Assembly (NCBI GenBank): GCA_029582165.1
Contig: CM055877.1
Coordinates: 8,237,855-8,301,854 of the forward strand
Direction of reading: 5' to 3'
From: Portulaca oleracea
Taxonomy: Eukaryota > Streptophyta > Magnoliopsida > Caryophyllales > Portulacaceae
DNA length: 64,000 bases
Shown here: piece by piece, positions 57,985-64,000 of the stretch
Layout: each line of letters opens with the position of its first letter
Numbering within the stretch: the first letter of the stretch is position 1
Notes under the pieces: model-generated
Databases searched by the model: none
Seen by the model: the letters and a program-made list of their open reading frames with translations, nothing else
What the model was told of the DNA's origin: nothing
Program-made: the position numbers and the translations under genes

Positions 57985-58774
57985 TGTTGGATATATTTCA
58001 AGAGTATAAGACAATTATATAGCCTAAAGAATAAAGTATATTAAGTATAAGGATCATTTATAAGTGAAACAATAAGAATATGATCAACACGGGTGAAACA
58101 GGAAGCAACACGGGTCGTGTTGTCTTCCAGAGAGCAAGGAAACAATTCCTGCGCTCAACACGGGTCGTGTTGGATCAACACGGGTCGTGTTGAGCCAACA
58201 CGGACCGTGTTGATTCAACACGGGTCGTGTTGAAGGCAGGATTGTATTAATTGCTAACGGCTATATGATTTTGTGTAATTAGTGCTTGATATCGTCATTA
58301 AGCACGATTATGCTGAGATTGCAATAGCTATATGACTTGACTTGTCAAGGTCATATTAAGGACATAATCTCATCATTAAGGCTCTTGATTACCCTTTGAC
58401 TAGGGTATCCTAAGTGGGTGGTAATCTCCTATAAATAGGAGACATCCTAAGCTATTTGAGACACACCATTTTAAGCTAATCACAACCTCATTCTAGTATA
58501 GACTGCAGCTATACTAGAGTGATTCAAGTGAGAATATATTTCTTGAGTGTTACAAGTGCTAAGTTTTATCCCTTTGAACATTTACGGTACAGTAAATAGT
58601 TCTTAAGGAAAATGAGTACGAGGCCATGACTCTTAGCGTTATCCAAACAAGTCAAGTTAACCATTTGGTTATTAAGTTCTATCTCCGTCTTATCATATGT
58701 ACCGCTAGAAGATCAAGTCAAGTCAAGTGAAGATGATGAAGATTCAAACCGTTGTCAAACATCATTTTCTAACA
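57985..58774 (+). repeat. 3' LTR of the non-coding element, 790 bp
   Basis: TGTTGGATATATTTC to CATTTTCTAACA. Differs from the 5' LTR mainly by one additional 20-bp palindrome unit. Palindromes start at 58106, 58156, 58176, 58196 and 58216. Confidence 0.9.
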
Positions 58775-58779
58775 TCAAC

Positions 58780-59690
58780 TGCTCAGACAATTTCAATATG
58801 ATGATGGATCTGATAGAGGGTGTTTGTATGTAAGGAAATCCTAATGTCTCTACCCAATTCCTGCAGTATGAAATCATTTATCTGTGCCTCTTTATTCAAT
58901 ATATAGGGTTTTTGAGAAAAGTTAACTATTGGATACATGAGGTTTAGCAACTGAATTATTTGTTAGCCCAGCTTCGAAATTGAATTAATATTTTGTCCCC
59001 TAAAGTATTAGGTTGTGATTTAAAAGGTGATAATTTTGAAAAATAACTTGCCATCGGATGGATTTGAATGGATTTCATGCTAGAGACTTTACTTGTCGTG
59101 CGAACCTAGAACAAAAGACAGGAATTGAAAAATTGAAAATCAAATTAATGCATACTTACCCAAAACCCTTCATGATTGGGAAAAGATAGAGTATCTGTAT
59201 CTTAAACAATCGTCAAGAGTTTTGGCTACATAGGTAGTAATTTAACTTTTAGTTTTTCAGTTTTCCTTTCTATTCTACCTTCGCACGTTTAGTAAAGTTT
59301 TTGACATAAAAACTAGTGAAACTCACTAGACAATATTTTATATTTCAAAATTGTCATGTTTTAAATTACTACATGATAGTTTGAAGAACCAAATAATTCA
59401 ATTTCAAAGATGGGGGTACCCGAATAATTCAGCTGCCAAACCTCGGAGTATCCAATAGTTAATTTTTTGATTTTTGACCATAGAGTTTTAGTTTGAAAGA
59501 CTTTAGACTACAAAATTCTAGGAGACATCACGAGGTTTTTAATTATATTCACATGCATAGACAATTACATATATTATCCATGGATAATTACTTGTACCAT
59601 CCATGATCCATGAATAAGCGTAGATACCATTTATAGATATAAAAACAATTAAAAATTTCATAGTTCAAAGTTTTTCATACTAAAACTCCA
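58780..59690. other. Intergenic DNA
   Basis: No gene or bounded repeat recognised. Confidence 0.45.
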
Positions 59691-60572
59691 ACGGCCGTTT
59701 GGCATGCAATGGGAATGGGAATGAGAATTTATAATAAGACTAAGAATGAGAATTCATAATGGGAATGTGAATTAAAATGTTTTTTATGAATTATCAACCT
59801 TCTTATTTGTTATGTGGTAATTCAAATTAGGAATATGATTGGGAATAAACATACATATGACTAAAATACCCTTTTATTAATTTATGGATGCTTTAATAAA
59901 TTGAAATGGATGGAATGTCATAATTGACACACATTTACTTCTAGAAAATTAATTACCATATGAATTTTTTTTAAACAAAATTATGTTCATAAAAATTCAA
60001 ATAAAAAATTAAGCATCAAATATGAATAAAAATTAAAAACAAGTATATACACACTCAAAGTATGAATGATTCAATACATCAATATTTTAATAAATAAGTA
60101 TTCATTATTCTAATAAATTTGAAACAAGTGTATATACATGAGGTTACTAACATATTAATTATAATTAATATTTAATTAATATAAGGAAAAGGCATGAATG
60201 CTAAACTGCATTAGTAATATCTCAACTGAAGGAAATGTAATAACAATAATATTTAATTAACATAAACAAAAGTAATCCATGTTGGTGACAGTAGGCAATA
60301 TGATTGAGAATAATCAAAAGAAAAGAAATGAATCAACGTGAGTTTTTATTTTTTAAAAATAGAGATAGTTCTGGTATTTAACAGTGACTAACAAATTTTC
60401 AATTGTCTATTACCACCTCCCCTCATGGTAATAGATTGTTGGGAATAAACCCCTTTTATTTCCATTCTCATTCCCCTATTTTTTTAATTACCATGAAATA
60501 AACATGAGAATTTTACTCTCTATGCCTCTATTCCCATTCTCAACCCTCTATTTCCTCTTACCAAACGGCCCG
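59691..60572. mobile_element. Non-autonomous inverted-repeat element
   Basis: CGGCCGTTTGGCATGCAATG at the left and CTTACCAAACGGCCCG at the right form inverted ends. GGGAATGGGAATGAGAA words on the left are mirrored by CATTCTCATTCCCC and TTCCCATTCTCA on the right. CAA on both flanks is a possible 3-bp TSD. About 0.88 kb, non-coding, class uncertain (Harbinger-like or other DNA transposon). Confidence 0.6.
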
Positions 60573-62104
60573 CAAGATTAAAAATACTTCAATATATCGT
60601 TATATGGTTCCAAAGTAGTTTTTGAAAAGCTTTTGTGGGTCCACTGGAATCGACCTCTCCATGAACTAGATCTCCATAACTTTAGTTCATGGGGAAGATT
60701 ATCTATATTTTGATTCCCCAGATTGTGCTTAAAATGTGTTTTCTTTGGGAGGTTGTTATTGTTTTTGTTATATTGTTACATGATATCAAAATCATACTGA
60801 GTGTGAGATTTCAAATTCGAATCTCAACAACTTTCATATTTATTTTCACAAGATTAGAGAAGTTTTTACAAATCAACGCTTCAAGTGTAAAAGATATTTG
60901 TGCGAGGAGACACATTATGACACAAAACTATCACAGTCTTTCAACTATTTGTTTAAGCTTTAAACCGAGATCCAACAATACTAATATCCTAGAGCCTTAT
61001 CAATGGTTGTATTGGAGATGGGGTTTCAAATTTACAAAAGTGAGCTAGGCAAATATAGATAAGCACAAATACATGTTAAGTTAAATGGGACACTTTTTTT
61101 AAAACAAAATGATATTTTTAAATGAAGGAAAGTTGACTATGTTGAGGTTTATATTAAAATCTTTTAATTATTCAATACTCTAGACTACTCGCGACCCGTT
61201 TGGTCAGGATCATGGTCAGGAAATCCACTCACTTATTAAATTAATTTGAGTCAAACTTATATTATCGTTGGCGAGCAAACTAGGTAAATATAGAGACAAA
61301 TTTTAACTTTCTTAATGGGAGCTCGCATATTCCCATCGTTCAGTGAACCAATTTAACTCAAGCCTACGGGTGCTCAAGCTCAAAGTATTCACAATTTTAG
61401 GGTATTTTTAAATCGAAGGCACAAATACATTATATATGAACGCTCGGGTATTTACTTTAAGTTCGGAACAACGCCCAGGGATTTGCTAGTACATACAGAA
61501 CCAGGATGATCTCAATCATACATATGGAATGGTATACTTTCAATTGCCATGATATATATTTTTTCAATATGTATACATGCCACATAGAAGAAATTAAATA
61601 AGTCAATGCTTATACATGTGAGAGACTATACCTTATATGTCAATATGTCATATATTTTAAATATGCATGTATAGGCCGAAGTCGAGAAAGTGGTTTTCCT
61701 TCAAAAAATATATTTAATAGCAACAATTTTCAATACTTACATGACCTTAAAGATTTAAATGTTGGTGTTGAATTCTCGACAACATTATTTTATATTGAAA
61801 GACCGATTCATTTAATAGTTATATCCATATCATAAAATTAAAGATTTTTTTTAGGGGATAAAATTACAAGAGTTAAAAGTGGATTGCTAATTTACATCTA
61901 ATATCATCTTATTACAATTTTTGTTGATTTAAAACACATTATCACTTATATAGAAACAAAAACAATACAAATATAGAACATTCAAGACTATAAAACTAAT
62001 TACTTGATGTCCAAATTCAAATGGAACACTCTCAAAAATGATTGCTTATCATATCAATTAACTAACAAATAGAGTTGAAACACATCCATTTACAAGTGCT
62101 TACA
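60573..62104. other. Intergenic AT-rich DNA
   Basis: A 119-codon open frame (60689-61048) has no recognisable domain. No gene called. Confidence 0.45.
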
Positions 62105-62345
62105 ATTGATCGTGTTTGATAAATTTGGGTAGGTCAAATTCGTTCAATTCAAAATTCGCAGAAGAAATTGATGTTTGGACCTAATGTCTACGGTTCGGGC
62201 AACTCGAACAGAGTTAAATTCGGATCAAAATTGTGTTTGGACAATAGCAAAATAGAAATATCGTGTCCAATATTCAGCCAATATCAAAATCAGATTTTTT
62301 CGAATTAGATGAATTCAAACATTCAAATCGGACAAAATTTCTCAG
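62105..62345 (+). repeat. Dispersed CGGAC-rich repeat, copy B
   Basis: GGACAATAGCAAAATAGAAA then a TATTCAGCCAATATC stretch, matching copies A and C. Lies about 280 bp upstream of the PRK G-box. Confidence 0.62.
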
Positions 62346-62870
62346 CGATACACTGAGCAAGAAGATTAATCCTCACATAAAAAGCCCTAATAAACACCAT
62401 CCAAGCCAAACCCTAAACCAAGATTGGATGAAGAGGAAGTGATAGAATAGAATGAGGCAAAGAACTCTCCTCCCAATCAACCTCACTACAACAAAACAAA
62501 GGACACCAAATTATGAACAAAGGATAATCCAAAGGACTTTAAAATGAATGATACAAATTTACCTACTCTTCTACTCCACACACACCCTCCAAAATCCCTC
62601 ATCCTCAACCCCCCAACCTCTGTGTGCCACGTGGCATTGCAAATATCCAAACTCAATGGGTGAGCTCCATGCAACCTCACCTCCCAACACCCTTTTTTTG
62701 TCCATCACATACCACATTTTAGACCCCAAAACCTCATCAACAAAAATTCCACTATTTCAATTTTTCATCCTTTCAAAATAAAAAGATTTCAAGTAATTTC
62801 ATTTTCCACTTTATATTGCATTTATCAAATGGCAACTTTACCCTCCACTTACAAAAGCTATAGCCCTCAA
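62346..62870 (+). promoter_or_regulatory. PRK upstream region
   Basis: The unique sequence between the two dispersed repeats contains a CCAAT-like CTCCCAATCAACC, GGATAATCC near 62522, a palindromic G-box, and CTTTATATTGC near 62810 as a possible TATA element. Many nuclear photosynthesis genes have G-box/GATA light-responsive promoters, which fits phosphoribulokinase. Start-site position is unknown. Confidence 0.5.
62626..62635. promoter_or_regulatory. Palindromic G-box GCCACGTGGC
   Basis: A perfect 10-bp palindrome with the CACGTG core, the classical bZIP/bHLH (HY5, PIF) binding site of light-regulated promoters. It lies 777 bp upstream of the PRK ATG. Confidence 0.75.
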
Positions 62871-62874
62871 CATT

Positions 62875-63115
62875 CTTTATCTAAACTTATCCAATCTGAA
62901 TATCTAAATTTGTCCGACCCTGAAAGAACCCGATTTGGTCTAAACTCGATTTTGACATTGAGCGAATATTTGGACGGAATATTTTTATTTCTTCTATTGT
63001 TTGAATCCGATTTTAACTCCAAAACGGAAAGACCGGGTTAGGACATCATTTTTTCATCCAAGATCGACATTGATTGAATTTGACCAACCCGAACTCACCC
63101 GTAACCAAAACCCTT
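62875..63115 (-). repeat. Dispersed CGGAC-rich repeat, copy F, in the PRK 5' region
   Basis: The reverse complement contains TTCAAACAATAGAAGAAATA followed by ATATTCGCTCAATGTC, matching the family core. It is inverted relative to copy B and lies between the G-box and the start codon. Confidence 0.6.
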
Positions 63116-63411
63116 CAAAACAAGGGCCATTATTAGAAACCAACACACATCAAAAAACACAAAATAGTCGATTTTCCTCGGCCTTGAACCTCCACAAACT
63201 CGGTTTTTCTGGTCCAAATTCAACCACCCACAAAAATTTTCACCCAAAACAAAAAGTGACCCATTTTTTGTCATCAAATCCCAAACCCAACAGATCAAAA
63301 ATCCCAAACACCCACATCCCATTTCTCACTCTCTCATCCGCTCCTTCTCTCTTCCTCCCTTGTTTCCCAAACAGAGAGAAAGAGAGAAAACACTTCATCA
63401 CTACATCAACA

Positions 63412-63941
63412 ATGGCAGTGTGCACAGTATACACAATCCCCACCACAACCCACCTAGGCTTCACCCAGAAAAACCAAGTATTCTTCTGCAACAGAAGTTT
63501 CAAAAGAGTTGGCAACAACTTTGGTGCAAAACCCTGTGTGATAACATGCTCTGTTGACAACCAAACAGTGGTGATTGGGCTTGCAGCAGACTCAGGCTGT
63601 GGTAAGAGCACCTTCATGAGGAGGTTGACAAGTGTTTTTGGTGGTGCAGCTGAGCCTCCCAAGGGTGGAAACCCTGACTCAAATACCCTAATCAGTGACA
63701 CAACCACTGTCATCTGTTTGGATGATTACCACTCCTTGGATAGGAATGGGAGGAAGGAAAAGGGTGTCACTGCTTTGGACCCTAGGGCTAATAACTTTGA
63801 TCTTATGTATGAGCAAGTCAAGGCTTTGAAGGAAGGGAAGGCTGTTGAGAAGCCTATTTACAACCATGTTAGTGGGTTGTTGGACCCTCCTGAGCTCATT
63901 CAACCTCCTAAGATCTTGGTCATTGAAGGCTTGCACCCTAT
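63412..63941 (+). CDS. PRK: Phosphoribulokinase, chloroplast precursor, exon 1 (partial gene)
   Basis: Starts at ATG 63412 (MAVCTVYTIPTTTHLG...), an N-terminus I recall for spinach PRK. The frame is open further upstream, but that part overlaps a repeat and is not transit-peptide-like. Residues 1-47 are a chloroplast transit peptide (processing near TCS/V). The ATP-binding P-loop GLAADSGCGKS is at residues 56-66. Cys63 and Cys102 are 39 residues apart and correspond to the thioredoxin-regulated Cys16 and Cys55 of the mature enzyme. IEGLHP closes the exon, with donor GTAAGT at 63942 splitting the Met codon. PRK phosphorylates ribulose 5-phosphate to ribulose 1,5-bisphosphate in the Calvin cycle, in the stroma, and is controlled by thioredoxin and the CP12-GAPDH complex. 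The remaining exons lie beyond the window. Confidence 0.96.
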
Positions 63942-64000
63942 GTAAGTGTTCTTTTTTTCATTATCCATAACTTCCTTAGTTTCGTTTTATATATCCGAAA
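63942..64000 (+). other. PRK: Start of PRK intron 1
   Basis: GTAAGTGTTC is a strong donor. A T-rich intron continues past the window edge. Confidence 0.88.

Larger units (their letters stand above)
53015..58774 (+). mobile_element. Complete non-coding LTR retrotransposon (TSD TCAAC)
   Basis: Two LTRs (53015-53786 and 57985-58774), each TGTTGG...AACA, enclose a 4.2-kb internal domain. TCAAC duplications lie at 53010-53014 and 58775-58779. No gag, protease, RT or integrase motif is readable in any frame, so the element is non-autonomous (LARD-like). A purine-rich AATAGCGGGGGA precedes the 3' LTR as a polypurine tract. No standard tRNA primer site is evident after the 5' LTR (ATCTTAAGAACTATTTTAC). 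The LTRs are nearly identical, so insertion was fairly recent. Confidence 0.9.

Noticed and set aside
63001..63411. Upstream extension of the PRK reading frame
   Set aside because: The first 137 codons overlap a dispersed repeat and pyrimidine-rich leader. The ATG at 63412 gives the typical PRK transit peptide.

Overview
The window is a gene-poor, AT-rich stretch of a flowering-plant nuclear chromosome. Near the right end it enters exon 1 of the nuclear gene for chloroplast phosphoribulokinase, whose N-terminus closely resembles the spinach protein, so a member of the Caryophyllales (spinach/beet relatives) is likely. That assignment is an inference from one partial gene. Only two convincing host genes are visible: the start of PRK (63412-63941, + strand) and a three-exon gene of unknown function on the - strand (41819-43688, 355 codons). 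A receptor-like-kinase remnant at about 52213-52690 is a pseudogene.

Almost everything else is transposable elements, many delimited here to the base by target-site duplications (TSDs). Positions 1-18000 hold small elements: Tourist-like (TTA TSD) and Stowaway-like (TA TSD) miniature elements, a TRIM-type retrotransposon (5925-7175), two solo LTRs (4006-4229, nested in a Stowaway, and 7293-8295), foldback repeats and a dispersed CGGAC-rich repeat. Positions 18003-35493 are one large Ty3/gypsy chromovirus (Tekay-like). It has TSD CTAAG, a 3.47-kb 5' LTR, an iMet primer-binding site, a leader ORF, broken gag-pro, RT-RNaseH and integrase-chromodomain, and a 3' LTR enlarged to 4.56 kb by an internal duplication. 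A 3.38-kb solo LTR of a related element (TSD GGTAA) sits 8 bp from its 3' LTR.

Positions 35500-50700 contain MITEs, elements embedded in (TA)n tracts, three hAT-type elements with 8-bp TSDs, the unknown gene, and a Harbinger-like element with an aspartate-rich ORF. Positions 50900-58780 form a retrotransposon cluster: a Cassandra solo LTR with 5S-rRNA-like sequence, a solo LTR with a MITE nested in it, and a complete non-coding LTR element (53015-58774, TSD TCAAC). The LTRs of that family carry arrays of a 17-bp palindrome at an exact 20-bp spacing. From 58780 to 62340 the DNA is intergenic. It leads into the PRK upstream region, which holds a perfect palindromic G-box and is bracketed by two inverted copies of the dispersed repeat.

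The features most likely to be new are the 20-bp-phased palindrome arrays, the strand-biased non-coding internal domain of that element, the leader ORF of the chromovirus, a perfect 29-bp hairpin inside a microsatellite-embedded MITE, and the inverted repeats around the PRK promoter.
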